This document shows, piece after piece, positions 8,013-16,280 of a stretch of DNA of 64,000 nt (the stretch's first letter is position 1; each line of letters starts with the position of its first letter). The notes under the pieces were generated by a model. That model did not search any database. It saw nothing but the letters and a program-made list of their open reading frames with translations, and was not told the origin of the DNA. Origin of the DNA: JACQAP01 sp035548375 (lineage in GTDB: Bacteria; Pseudomonadota; Gammaproteobacteria; Burkholderiales; JACQAP01); contig DASZTG010000096.1 in NCBI GenBank assembly GCA_035548375.1, positions 58,933-122,932 on the forward strand, read 5' to 3'. Position numbers and translations under genes: made by a program.

Positions 8013-10589
8013 ATGCAGCCGCAATACCAACCCGCCGGGATCGAGCAGCAAATACAAAAAGAGTGGGCGGACAAGCGAGCCTTTCGCGCGATCGACGTCT
8101 CGGACAAGCCCAAGTACTACTGCCTGTCGATGTTCCCCTATCCTTCCGGCAAGCTGCACATGGGGCACGTGCGCAATTACACGATAGGCGACGTGCTGTC
8201 GCGTTATCACCGCATGCGCGGTTTCAATGTCCTGCAGCCCATGGGGTGGGATGCCTTCGGCCTGCCGGCGGAGAACGCCGCGATGGCCAACAGCGTGCCG
8301 CCGGCGAAATGGACGTACGACAACATCGCGTACATGAAGAAGCAGCTCAAGTCGCTGGGGTTCGCCATCGACTGGGAGCGCGAGCTGGCGACCTGCACGC
8401 CGCAATACTATCGCTGGAACCAATGGCTATTCCTGCGCATGCTGGAGAAGGGCATCGCCTACAAGAAGACCGGCACGGTCAATTGGGACCCGGTCGACCA
8501 GACGGTGCTGGCGAACGAGCAGGTCATCGACGGGCGCGGCTGGCGCACCGGTGCGCTGGTCGAGAAGCGCGAGATTCCGATGTACTACCTCGCGATCACG
8601 AAATACTCCGAGGAATTGCTGGCCGCGCTCGACCGGCTTCCGGGATGGCCGGAACGCGTCAAGACCATGCAGGCCAACTGGATCGGCAAGAGCTTCGGCG
8701 TGAGGCTGGCCTTTCCCTTTGAGCTGAACGGCAAGGCCGACAAGCTCTGGGTCTTCACGACACGCGCGGACACCGTCATGGGCGTGACGTTCTGCGCGGT
8801 CGCGGCCGAACACCCTCTCGCGACGGAAGCGGCCAGGCGGGACACCAAGCTCGCCGCCTTCGTCGAGGAATGCAAGCACGGCAGCGTCATGGAAGCCGAC
8901 CTGGCGACCATGGAGAAGAAGGGCATGCCGACCGGCCTGTTCGTCGATCATCCGTTGACCGGTGAAAAGATCGAGGTGTGGATCGGCAACTACGTGCTGA
9001 TGAGCTACGGCGAGGGCGCGGTCATGGGCGTGCCCGGACATGACGAGCGCGATTTCGCCTTTGCCAGGAAATACGGCCTGAAGATCGAGCAGGTCATCGA
9101 CGTCGAAGGCAAGCCGTATTCCCGCGACGCGTGGCAAGCCTGGTATGCGGACCGCGGCGTTTGCGTGAACTCCGGAAAGTACGACGGGCTGGACTTCGAC
9201 GCTTCCGTCGATGCCATTGCCGCGGACCTGGCAGCGAAAGGGCTCGGCGAAAAGAAAGTCACCTGGCGCTTGCGCGACTGGGGCATTTCGCGACAGCGCT
9301 ACTGGGGCTGCCCGATTCCCCTCGTCCATTGCCCGGCGTGCGGCGATGTGCCGGTGCCCGACAACCAGCTGCCCGTCGTCCTTCCCGAAGACTGCGTGCC
9401 GGACGGCAGCGGCAATCCGCTCAACAAGCGCGCGGATTTCCTGAATACGGATTGCCCGAAGTGCGGCGGTCCGGCGAAGCGCGAGACCGATACCATGGAC
9501 ACGTTCGTCGATTCGTCCTGGTATTTCCTGCGCTACGCCTGCGCCGACGATGACGCGAAAATGGTGGACGAGCGGGTGAACTACTGGCTGCCGGTGGACC
9601 AGTATATCGGCGGCATCGAGCACGCCATCCTGCATCTGCTGTATTCGCGGTTCTGGACCAAGGTCATGCGCGACGAACGCCTCGTCGGCATCGACGAACC
9701 GTTCACGCACCTGCTCACGCAAGGCATGGTGCTCAACGAGATATTCTCGCGCAAGGCGGACAGCGGGCGCATCCAGTATTTCAATCCGGCCGACGTCGAG
9801 CTCGAGTTCGACGCCGCGGGCAAGCGCACCGGCGCCAGGCTGAAGACCGACGGCAAGGCGGTCGAATCGGGCGGCATCCGCACCATGTCGAAATCGAAGA
9901 ACAACGGCGTGGACCCGCAGGCGCTGATCGACAAGTACGGCGCCGATACGGCGCGCTTCTTCATGATGTTCGCGAGCCCGCCGGAAGACACGCTTGCGTG
10001 GAACGACGACGGCGTCGAAGGCGCCTATCGCTTCCTGCGCCGGTTGTGGAAATTCGCGCATGACCAGCAGGCGGTGGTTGCCGGCGCGACCGGATTGAAG
10101 GACGGCGTGAACAAGGGCGCGCGCCGGGAATTGCACGTGCTGCTGCAGCAGGCGAATTTCGACTACGAGCGCAAGCAGTTCAACACCGTCGCCTCGGCCG
10201 CGATGAAAGTGCTGAACCTGCTCGAGGACAATGCGAACGCCGCGCAGGCCGTGCTGTTGCGGGAAGGTACCAGCATCCTGCTCAGGATCCTCTCGCCGAT
10301 AGCGCCGCACATCGCGCAGACGCTCTGGCGGGAATTCGGTTTCGGTGCGGACATCCTCGATGCGCCATGGCCGCAGGTGGACGAATCCGCGCTGGTGCAG
10401 GACCAGGTCGAGCTCGTGCTGCAGATCAACGGCAAGCATCGTGGCTCGATCGAGGTGCCCAGCGCTGCGGATAAGGCGCAGATCGAGCGCATCGTTCTCG
10501 CACACCCGAGCGCGCAGAAGCACATCGCCGGCCAGCCGGTCAAAAAGGTGATCGTCGTGCCGGGACGGCTGGTGAACATCGTCGTGTGA
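8013..10589 (+). CDS. leuS: Leucyl-tRNA synthetase
   Basis: Charges tRNA-Leu with leucine. The 858-residue protein has the class I HIGH-type motif HMGH at residues 49-52 and the KMSKS-type motif MSKSK at 625-629. The CP1 editing domain lies between them (TTRADTVMGVTFCAVAAEHPL). A zinc-binding segment (CPACGDVPVP and CPKCGG) and the C-terminal anticodon-binding domain are complete. Length and domain order are normal. The stop overlaps the GTG start of lptE, so the two genes are translationally linked, as in many proteobacteria. Confidence 0.98.
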   Translation: MQPQYQPAGIEQQIQKEWADKRAFRAIDVSDKPKYYCLSMFPYPSGKLHMGHVRNYTIGDVLSRYHRMRGFNVLQPMGWDAFGLPAENAAMANSVPPAKWTYDNIAYMKKQLKSLGFAIDWERELATCTPQYYRWNQWLFLRMLEKGIAYKKTGTVNWDPVDQTVLANEQVIDGRGWRTGALVEKREIPMYYLAITKYSEELLAALDRLPGWPERVKTMQANWIGKSFGVRLAFPFELNGKADKLWVFTTRADTVMGVTFCAVAAEHPLATEAARRDTKLAAFVEECKHGSVMEADLATMEKKGMPTGLFVDHPLTGEKIEVWIGNYVLMSYGEGAVMGVPGHDERDFAFARKYGLKIEQVIDVEGKPYSRDAWQAWYADRGVCVNSGKYDGLDFDASVDAIAADLAAKGLGEKKVTWRLRDWGISRQRYWGCPIPLVHCPACGDVPVPDNQLPVVLPEDCVPDGSGNPLNKRADFLNTDCPKCGGPAKRETDTMDTFVDSSWYFLRYACADDDAKMVDERVNYWLPVDQYIGGIEHAILHLLYSRFWTKVMRDERLVGIDEPFTHLLTQGMVLNEIFSRKADSGRIQYFNPADVELEFDAAGKRTGARLKTDGKAVESGGIRTMSKSKNNGVDPQALIDKYGADTARFFMMFASPPEDTLAWNDDGVEGAYRFLRRLWKFAHDQQAVVAGATGLKDGVNKGARRELHVLLQQANFDYERKQFNTVASAAMKVLNLLEDNANAAQAVLLREGTSILLRILSPIAPHIAQTLWREFGFGADILDAPWPQVDESALVQDQVELVLQINGKHRGSIEVPSAADKAQIERIVLAHPSAQKHIAGQPVKKVIVVPGRLVNIVV

Positions 10590-10613
10590 GGAGCGAGGAG
10601 GCAGGGGTGGGGA
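10586..10613 (+). repeat. Degenerate purine-rich heptamer repeat overlapping the lptE start
   Basis: About four period-7 units of the form GNRAGGN begin on the leuS stop (GTGAGGA, GCGAGGA, then diverging). The first 14 bases are identical to part of the repeat at 20841-20868 read on the opposite strand. Both possible lptE starts (GTG at 10586 and at 10607) lie inside the repeat. Confidence 0.6.
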
Positions 10614-11137
10614 GTTTTCCTGAATTTCGGGCAAGGTCCAGGGCGGTTGCCTCGCGCCTGATCGCCATCGCCCTGCTCGCTACGATGCTCCTCTCGTGCG
10701 GCTTCCAGCTTCGCGGGCAGGCGGCGATTCCCTACAAGACCGTGTTCATCGAAACCACGGGATATTCGCAATTCGCGAACGACCTGGAACGCGCCATCCG
10801 CTCGGGCAGCGACACCCAGGTCGTTCACAACCGCGACGACGCGGATGCGGTGATCAAGATCGTGGGCGAATTGCAGGAAAAGCGCATCCTGTCGCTGTCT
10901 GTGGGTGGGCGCGTGCGCGAATACGACCTGCGCTACGTCGTGACCTATCGCCTGGTGGACAGGGCGAACGCGGACCTCGTCACTCCCGGTTCTATAGAAC
11001 TGCATCGCGACATGACCTATGACGACACCGAGGTTCTCGCCAAGGAATCGGAAGAAATCCTGTTGTTCAAGGATATGAAGACGGACGCGGTCCAGCAGAT
11101 GCTGAGGCGCCTGTCCGTGGCCAAGCCGGTCGCGTGA
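10586..11137 (+). CDS. lptE: LPS-assembly lipoprotein LptE
   Basis: Outer-membrane lipoprotein that plugs and chaperones LptD during lipopolysaccharide export. The translated protein has a signal sequence ending in the lipobox LLSCGFQLRG. It then shows the LptE-type body KTVFIETTGYSQFANDL, the residue pattern AVIKIVGE and the beta segment RVREYDLRYVVTYRL. The GTG at 10586 overlaps the leuS stop and gives 183 residues with a 37-residue leader. GTG at 10607 would give a more usual leader. The leader is encoded partly by a heptamer repeat. The gene usually followed by holA is here followed by metX. Confidence 0.88.
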   Translation: MRSEEAGVGSFPEFRARSRAVASRLIAIALLATMLLSCGFQLRGQAAIPYKTVFIETTGYSQFANDLERAIRSGSDTQVVHNRDDADAVIKIVGELQEKRILSLSVGGRVREYDLRYVVTYRLVDRANADLVTPGSIELHRDMTYDDTEVLAKESEEILLFKDMKTDAVQQMLRRLSVAKPVA

Positions 11138-11154
11138 GTCCGTAGGCCGGACGA

Positions 11155-11160
11155 TATAAT
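11155..11160 (+). promoter_or_regulatory. Candidate -10 box of metXW
   Basis: A perfect TATAAT lies 28-33 bases upstream of the metX ATG, just after the lptE stop. A matching -35 is not obvious; it would fall on the last codons of lptE. I see no methionine riboswitch in the short leader. Confidence 0.42.
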
Positions 11161-11187
11161 CCGCGCAGACAGATCCGGATTTTCCCC

Positions 11188-12327
11188 ATGCCACCCGAAG
11201 GTTCAATCGGCGTAGTCAGCCCGGGCATTGCCCTTTTCGAGGAGCCGATCGCACTCAAGAGCGGTGCCCGCCTCGAGCGCTACGAACTCGCTTACGAAAC
11301 CTACGGCACGCTCAACGCCGCGCGGACCAATGCCGTGCTGGTCTGCCACGCGCTGAACGCCTCGCACCACGTCGCCGGCGTCTATGCAAACGACGCCGAC
11401 AACGTCGGCTGGTGGGACAACCTGATCGGACCGGGCAAGCCGGTCGACACCAATCGTTTCTTTGTCGTGGGTATCAACAACATCGGCGGCTGCCACGGCT
11501 CGACCGGGCCGGCGTCGATCAATCCGGCGACGGGCAAACCCTGGGGCGCGGATTTTCCGGTGGTGACGGTGGAGGACTGGGTCGAGGCCCAGTCGCGCCT
11601 TGCCACGCGGCTGGGGATCGATCGTTTCGCCGCGGTCATGGGCGGCAGCCTGGGCGCGATGCAGGCCATGCAATGGGCGATCGACCAGCCCGCCCGCGTG
11701 GCCCATTCGATCGTCATCGCCGCCGCGCCGAAGCTCTCCGCGCAAAACATCGCCTTCAATGAGGTCGCGCGGCAGGCGATCACGACCGATCCGGATTTCC
11801 ACGGCGGCAACTACTATTCCCAAGGCGTCGTGCCGAGGCGGGGCCTGCGCATCGCCCGCATGATCGGCCACATCACCTATTTGTCGGACGATGCCATGGC
11901 GGAGAAATTCGGCCGGGAATTGCGCGGCGGCGGCCTGAAATTCAATTTCGACGTGGAATTCCAGATCGAATCCTACCTGCGCCACCAGGCCGACAAATTC
12001 GCGGAGCGCTTCGACGCGAACACCTACCTGCGAATCACCAAGGCGCTCGACTACTTCGATCCGGCGGCTGCGCGCGGCGGAAATCTTTCCGCCGCCCTGG
12101 AGGGCGCCGGTGCCAAATTCCTGGTCGTGTCGTTCACTTCCGACTGGCGGTTCTCGCCCGCGCGCTCCCGCGAGATCGTGAAGGCGTTGCTCGACAACCG
12201 GCTGGACGTCAGCTACGCCGAGATCGACGCACCCCATGGACACGACGCGTTCCTGATGGAAGATCCGCGCTACCACAATCTCCTGCGGGCCTATTTCGAC
12301 AACATCGCCCGCGAGGTGGCGGCATGA
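11188..12327 (+). CDS. metX: Homoserine O-acyltransferase (MetX family)
   Basis: Acylates homoserine as the first committed step of methionine synthesis. The 379-residue alpha/beta-hydrolase-fold protein carries the oxyanion region CHALNASHHVAG, INNIGGCHGSTGP and the nucleophile elbow GGSLGAMQ. The C-terminal acid and histidine are in AEIDAPHGHDAFL. Members of this family use either acetyl-CoA or succinyl-CoA, and sequence inspection alone does not settle which; many betaproteobacterial MetX proteins have been reported as succinyltransferases. It overlaps metW by four bases (ATGA), the classic metXW pair. Confidence 0.95.
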   Translation: MPPEGSIGVVSPGIALFEEPIALKSGARLERYELAYETYGTLNAARTNAVLVCHALNASHHVAGVYANDADNVGWWDNLIGPGKPVDTNRFFVVGINNIGGCHGSTGPASINPATGKPWGADFPVVTVEDWVEAQSRLATRLGIDRFAAVMGGSLGAMQAMQWAIDQPARVAHSIVIAAAPKLSAQNIAFNEVARQAITTDPDFHGGNYYSQGVVPRRGLRIARMIGHITYLSDDAMAEKFGRELRGGGLKFNFDVEFQIESYLRHQADKFAERFDANTYLRITKALDYFDPAAARGGNLSAALEGAGAKFLVVSFTSDWRFSPARSREIVKALLDNRLDVSYAEIDAPHGHDAFLMEDPRYHNLLRAYFDNIAREVAA

Positions 12328-12935
12328 CCAGGCTCGATACGCCGGCGTCGTTATCTGCCCGGCCGGATTTCCTGGCGATCGCGCGGTGGATTCGCCGCGA
12401 TGCGAAAGTGCTCGACCTGGGTTGTGGCGACGGCTCGCTGCTGCGCCATTTGCGCGAGGCGCGCGGCGTCACCGGCTATGGCATGGAGATCGCCGACGCC
12501 AACGTGCTGGCCTGCGTCAAGGCGGGCGTGAACGTGCTGCAGAGCGACCTCGAGTCCGGGCTGTCCGGTTTCGAGGATGGCTCGTTCGACTACGTGATCC
12601 TGTCGCAGACGCTGCAGGCGATCCGGCATACCGAGCGCATCGTGCGCGAAATGCTCAGGGTCGGCAGGGAGGGCATCGTCACCTTCCCGAACTTCGGCTA
12701 CTGGCGCCCGCGTCTGCAGGTGATGTTCGGCAACATGCCGGTGTCGAAGACGCTGCCCTACGAGTGGTACGACACGCCGAACATCCACCTGTTCACCATC
12801 GATGACTTCGAGAACTTTTGCGCGCGCCACGGCATTCGCATCCTCGAAAAGAACATCATGGTGGAGGGCCGGCCGGTCACCTGGATGCCAAACCTGCGCG
12901 GCTCGCTTGCCGTGTATCGGTTCGATCGGGCCTGA
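12324..12935 (+). CDS. metW: MetW methyltransferase-like methionine biosynthesis protein
   Basis: Partner protein of MetX, with a class I SAM-methyltransferase fold. The 203-residue protein shows the SAM motif VLDLGCGDGSLLRHL near residues 29-43, GYGMEIADANV, and the family-specific VTFPNFGYWRPRLQ and PYEWYDTPNIHLFTIDDFE. It starts on an ATGA overlap with metX, so synthesis of the two is coupled. MetW is known to accompany MetX in many proteobacteria, and its methyl acceptor, if any, is not evident here. Confidence 0.95.
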   Translation: MTRLDTPASLSARPDFLAIARWIRRDAKVLDLGCGDGSLLRHLREARGVTGYGMEIADANVLACVKAGVNVLQSDLESGLSGFEDGSFDYVILSQTLQAIRHTERIVREMLRVGREGIVTFPNFGYWRPRLQVMFGNMPVSKTLPYEWYDTPNIHLFTIDDFENFCARHGIRILEKNIMVEGRPVTWMPNLRGSLAVYRFDRA

Positions 12936-12959
12936 TTGGCCGGCGCGCCGCAATCCTCG

Positions 12960-14225
12960 ATGGTCTCGGCGCTGTTCACGCGCCGCATGCTGATCTGCGT
13001 GTTCACGGGGTTCAGCTCCGGTCTGCCGCTGTACCTGCTGATCAACCTGCTGCCCGCCTGGCTGCGCAGCGAAGGCATCGACCTGAAGGTCATCGGCCTG
13101 TTCGCGCTGATCCAGTTTCCCTATACCTGGAAGTTCCTGTGGGCGCCCGCGCTCGACCGCTATGTCCCGCGATTCCTCGGCCGGCGGCGCGGCTGGATGC
13201 TGGTCACGCAGGTTGCATTGATGGCGGTGATCGCATGGCTGGGCACCTTGTCGCCGCAGCACCAGCTGAGCTGGGTGGTCTACGCGGCCGCCGCGGTTGC
13301 ATTTCTCAGCGCCTCGCAGGACATCGTGATCGACGCCTATCGCCGCGAGCTCCTGTCCGACGCGGAGCTCGGCCTCGGCAACGCGGTGCACATCAACGCG
13401 TATCGCATTGCCGGGCTGGTGCCGGGTTCGCTGGCGCTGATCCTCGCCGACCATCTGCCGTGGCAACTGGTCTTCGGCGTCACCGCCCTCTTCATGATTC
13501 CCGGCATGGCGATGACCTTGCTGGTTTCCGAGCCCGCCGCCGCGACCATCCCGAAAAGCCTGCGCCAGGCCGTCGTCGAACCCTTCCGAGAATTCTTCCA
13601 TCGCGCCGGCATCGGCAGCGCACTGCTCGTGCTGGGATTCATCTTCCTGTACAAGCTCGGCGACAGCATGTGTACCGCGCTGGCCACGCCGTTCTACCTC
13701 GACATGGGCTATTCCAAGACCGACATCGGCGTGATCGCGAAGAACGCCGGACTTTGGCCCAGCGTCATCGGCGGCCTGCTCGGCGGCTTGTGGATGCTCA
13801 AGCTCGGGATCAACCGCGGGCTGTGGCTGTTCGGCATCGTGCAGGTCGTCTCCATCCTCGGATTCGCGTGGCTTGCGAGGATCGGTCCGTTTCCCGCGAT
13901 CGGCGCGCCGGAGCTGACCTCGCTGGCCTTGGTCATCGGCTTCGAGGCCCTCGGCGTCGGCCTGGGTGCCGCCGCCTTCGTCGCCTACATCGCTCGTGCC
14001 ACCCATCCGGCCTACACGGCCACGCAATTCGCGCTGTTTTCCAGCCTCGCCGCGGTGCCCCGCACTTTCCTGAATGCGACGACCGGATGGCTGGTCGAGA
14101 TGTTCGGCTGGTTCGGCTTTTTCGTGCTTTGCGTGGCGCTGGCGATCCCGGGAATGCTGCTGCTGCTGAAGGTGGCCCCCTGGAACGGCGCGGAGCCGGC
14201 CAATGGCGCCGTTCAGAGCTCGTAG
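12960..14225 (+). CDS. ampG: AmpG-like MFS permease (muropeptide transporter)
   Basis: Twelve-helix major-facilitator permease resembling AmpG, which imports anhydromuropeptides for peptidoglycan recycling. Diagnostic stretches are FTGFSSGLPLYLLINLLPAW, the LKVIGLFALIQFPYTWKFLW helix, DRYVPRFLGRRRGW and SASQDIVIDAYRRELL. I start it at the ATG at 12960 (MVSALFTRR, 421 residues). A TTG at 12936, directly after the metW stop, would add eight residues. Its 3' end overlaps the convergent exonuclease III gene by 13 bases. No AmpD or NagZ gene is nearby, so the substrate is assigned by family only. Confidence 0.85.
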   Translation: MVSALFTRRMLICVFTGFSSGLPLYLLINLLPAWLRSEGIDLKVIGLFALIQFPYTWKFLWAPALDRYVPRFLGRRRGWMLVTQVALMAVIAWLGTLSPQHQLSWVVYAAAAVAFLSASQDIVIDAYRRELLSDAELGLGNAVHINAYRIAGLVPGSLALILADHLPWQLVFGVTALFMIPGMAMTLLVSEPAAATIPKSLRQAVVEPFREFFHRAGIGSALLVLGFIFLYKLGDSMCTALATPFYLDMGYSKTDIGVIAKNAGLWPSVIGGLLGGLWMLKLGINRGLWLFGIVQVVSILGFAWLARIGPFPAIGAPELTSLALVIGFEALGVGLGAAAFVAYIARATHPAYTATQFALFSSLAAVPRTFLNATTGWLVEMFGWFGFFVLCVALAIPGMLLLLKVAPWNGAEPANGAVQSS

Positions 14226-14986
14226 TCGTAATCGATGCTGAGCGGCGCGTGATCCGAGAAACGTTCTTCCTTGTAGATCGCGACGGCCTTTGCCTTGGAG
14301 GCGATGCCCGCGGTAGCCACCTGGTAATCGATTCGCCAGCCGACATTCTTGGCCCAGGCCTGGCCGCGATTGGACCACCAGGTGTATTGCTCGGCGCGGT
14401 CGTCGATCTTGCGGAACACGTCGACGTAGCCGAGATGGTCGATGACGCCGGAGAACCATTCGCGCTCCTCGGGCAGGAAGCCCGAGTTTTTGCGGTTGGA
14501 GCGCCAGTTCTTGAGGTCGATTTCCTTGTGCGCGACGTTCCAGTCGCCGCAAATGACGATCTCGCGGCCGGCATTGCCGAGGCGGTGGAGGGGGTCGATG
14601 CAGCGTTCCATGAAGCTGAACTTGATCGCCAGCCTTTCCGGGGAACTCGTGCCGGAGGGCACGTACATCGAAACCACGCTCAAATCGCCGAAGCGCGCCT
14701 CGATGTAGCGGCCTTCCGCGTCGATGTCGGGAATGCCGAGGCCGGAAATCACGCCGTCGGGCTGCTTGCGGCAGTAGATGCCGACGCCGCTGTAGCCGGG
14801 ACGGTCCGCGCAATGGAAGTATCCGTGGAAGCCGTCGGGGTTGCGCATGGCGTCGGTCAAGTCCTTGTCCTGGGCCTTGAGTTCCTGCACGCACACGACA
14901 TCGGCCTTCTGCTTCGCAAGCCAGGCGAGGAAGCCTTTGTTGACCGCCGAACGTATGCCGTTAAGATTGAGGGTGACGATGCGCAT
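14213..14986 (-). CDS. xthA: Exodeoxyribonuclease III
   Basis: AP endonuclease and 3'-5' exonuclease of base-excision repair. The 257-residue protein has the complete exonuclease/endonuclease/phosphatase signature set: LNLNGIRSAV, the catalytic Glu in VCVQELKAQD, SGVGIYCRK, the CGDWNVAHKEIDL metal-binding motif, and the terminal SDHAPLSIDYD. It reads leftward. Its start is only eight bases from the pyrE start on the other strand, so the promoters of both genes must overlap the neighbouring coding sequence. Confidence 0.96.
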   Translation of the reverse strand: MRIVTLNLNGIRSAVNKGFLAWLAKQKADVVCVQELKAQDKDLTDAMRNPDGFHGYFHCADRPGYSGVGIYCRKQPDGVISGLGIPDIDAEGRYIEARFGDLSVVSMYVPSGTSSPERLAIKFSFMERCIDPLHRLGNAGREIVICGDWNVAHKEIDLKNWRSNRKNSGFLPEEREWFSGVIDHLGYVDVFRKIDDRAEQYTWWSNRGQAWAKNVGWRIDYQVATAGIASKAKAVAIYKEERFSDHAPLSIDYDYEL

Positions 14987-14994
14987 GGCCAGAC

Positions 14995-15639
14995 ATGAGT
15001 GATTTCAGGCAGGAGTTCATCCAGTTCGCGCTCGCCGGCGGCGTATTGAGCTTCGGCGAGTTCAAGACCAAGGCCGGCCGGCTCTCTCCGTACTTCTTCA
15101 ACGCCGGACTGTTCAACGACGGACGCACGTTGCGCGAGCTCGGGCGATTCTACGCGAAAGCCCTCATGGCGGCCGATCCCGGGACGGACGTGCTGTTCGG
15201 ACCGGCCTACAAGGGCATTCCGCTGGTCGCCGCCACCGCCACCGCGCTTGCCGAATTTGGGCGCAATCTGCCGTTCTGCTTCAACCGCAAGGAGGCGAAG
15301 GACCACGGCGAAGGCGGCGTGACGGTGGGCGCTCCGCTCAAGGGAAGGGTGCTGATCGTTGACGATGTCATATCCGCCGGCACCTCCGTGCGCGAATCGG
15401 TCGACATCATCCGCGCGGCCGGCGCTTCCCCGGCCGGGGTGCTGATCGCGCTGGATCGCATGGAGCGCGGCACGGGCGCGCTTTCCGCCGTCCAGGAAGT
15501 CCGCGAGCGCTTCGGCATTCCCGTGATCAGCATTGCCACGCTGGACGACCTGGTGGCTTTCCTGCGTGCACGGGGAGGGATGGCACAGCAGTTGCAGATG
15601 GTGGAGAGATACCGCCGGGAGTATGGAGTGACCGCATGA
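14995..15639 (+). CDS. pyrE: Orotate phosphoribosyltransferase
   Basis: Joins orotate to PRPP to make OMP in pyrimidine synthesis. The 214-residue protein has the OPRTase N-terminus (FRQEFIQFALAGGVLSFGEF), FGPAYKGIPL, the catalytic loop FNRKEAKDHGEGG and the PRPP-binding motif VLIVDDVISAGTS. Length is typical. It overlaps the following DUF4124 gene by four bases (ATGA) and is divergent from xthA. Confidence 0.97.
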   Translation: MSDFRQEFIQFALAGGVLSFGEFKTKAGRLSPYFFNAGLFNDGRTLRELGRFYAKALMAADPGTDVLFGPAYKGIPLVAATATALAEFGRNLPFCFNRKEAKDHGEGGVTVGAPLKGRVLIVDDVISAGTSVRESVDIIRAAGASPAGVLIALDRMERGTGALSAVQEVRERFGIPVISIATLDDLVAFLRARGGMAQQLQMVERYRREYGVTA

Positions 15640-16262
15640 AACCGACCCTTGTTCTTGCCAGCCTGATGGCCGCCGCGCTGTGCGCATCCGCGCATGCCGA
15701 GGGGAAAATCCGCATGTACAAATGCGTGGACGGGACGGGAAAGGTGTACTACTCGGACAAGATGAATCCCGATTGCGGGCAAAGCTCCGAGATGAACCGG
15801 CAAGGCGTCGTCATGAAAAAGGAGACGCCGAAATCGGCCGGGGCCTCGGCACAGCAGCCAGCGCAGGCCAATGCGCCGACGGCACCCAGGAACGCCCAGG
15901 ACCAGGAGCGCCGCGACCGCGCCCTGATGGCGACTTACACGAGCGAGGAAGAAATCGACGCCGCGCGCGACCGCAGCCTGGCGATTCCCGCGCAAGGCAT
16001 CAAGACGAGCGAAGGCAAGTTGGAGAAGTCGAACCAGAGGCTTACCGAGCTGAAGAAGCAGGCGGACGGCCTGGCGGCCCAGAAAAAAACGCTGCCGCCG
16101 GTATTGCTCGAAGAGGTCGGCTCGACCCAGAAGGAAATAGCCGCGCTGGAAGCGGACCTGGTTCAGCGCAACAAGCAGTCCGAGGCGATACGCGCGAAAT
16201 ACGAGAGCGACAAGGCGCGCTTTCGCGAGCTCAAGGGCGTTTCGACCCAGGCAACCAAGTAA
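15636..16262 (+). CDS. Exported DUF4124-domain protein with coiled-coil tail
   Basis: A 208-residue periplasmic protein of unknown role. It has a signal peptide (MKPTLVLASLMAAALCASAHA) and a DUF4124 core in which MYKCVDGTGKVYYSDKMNPDCG supplies the conserved cysteines and the KVYYSD motif. A Pro/Ala-rich linker and a charged helical tail rich in Lys, Glu and Gln (about residues 120-205, probably coiled coil) follow. It is coupled to pyrE by an ATGA overlap. A functional link to pyrimidine synthesis is not apparent. Confidence 0.83.
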   Translation: MKPTLVLASLMAAALCASAHAEGKIRMYKCVDGTGKVYYSDKMNPDCGQSSEMNRQGVVMKKETPKSAGASAQQPAQANAPTAPRNAQDQERRDRALMATYTSEEEIDAARDRSLAIPAQGIKTSEGKLEKSNQRLTELKKQADGLAAQKKTLPPVLLEEVGSTQKEIAALEADLVQRNKQSEAIRAKYESDKARFRELKGVSTQATK

Positions 16263-16280
16263 CGCCCGGTTCCCGGCGGC

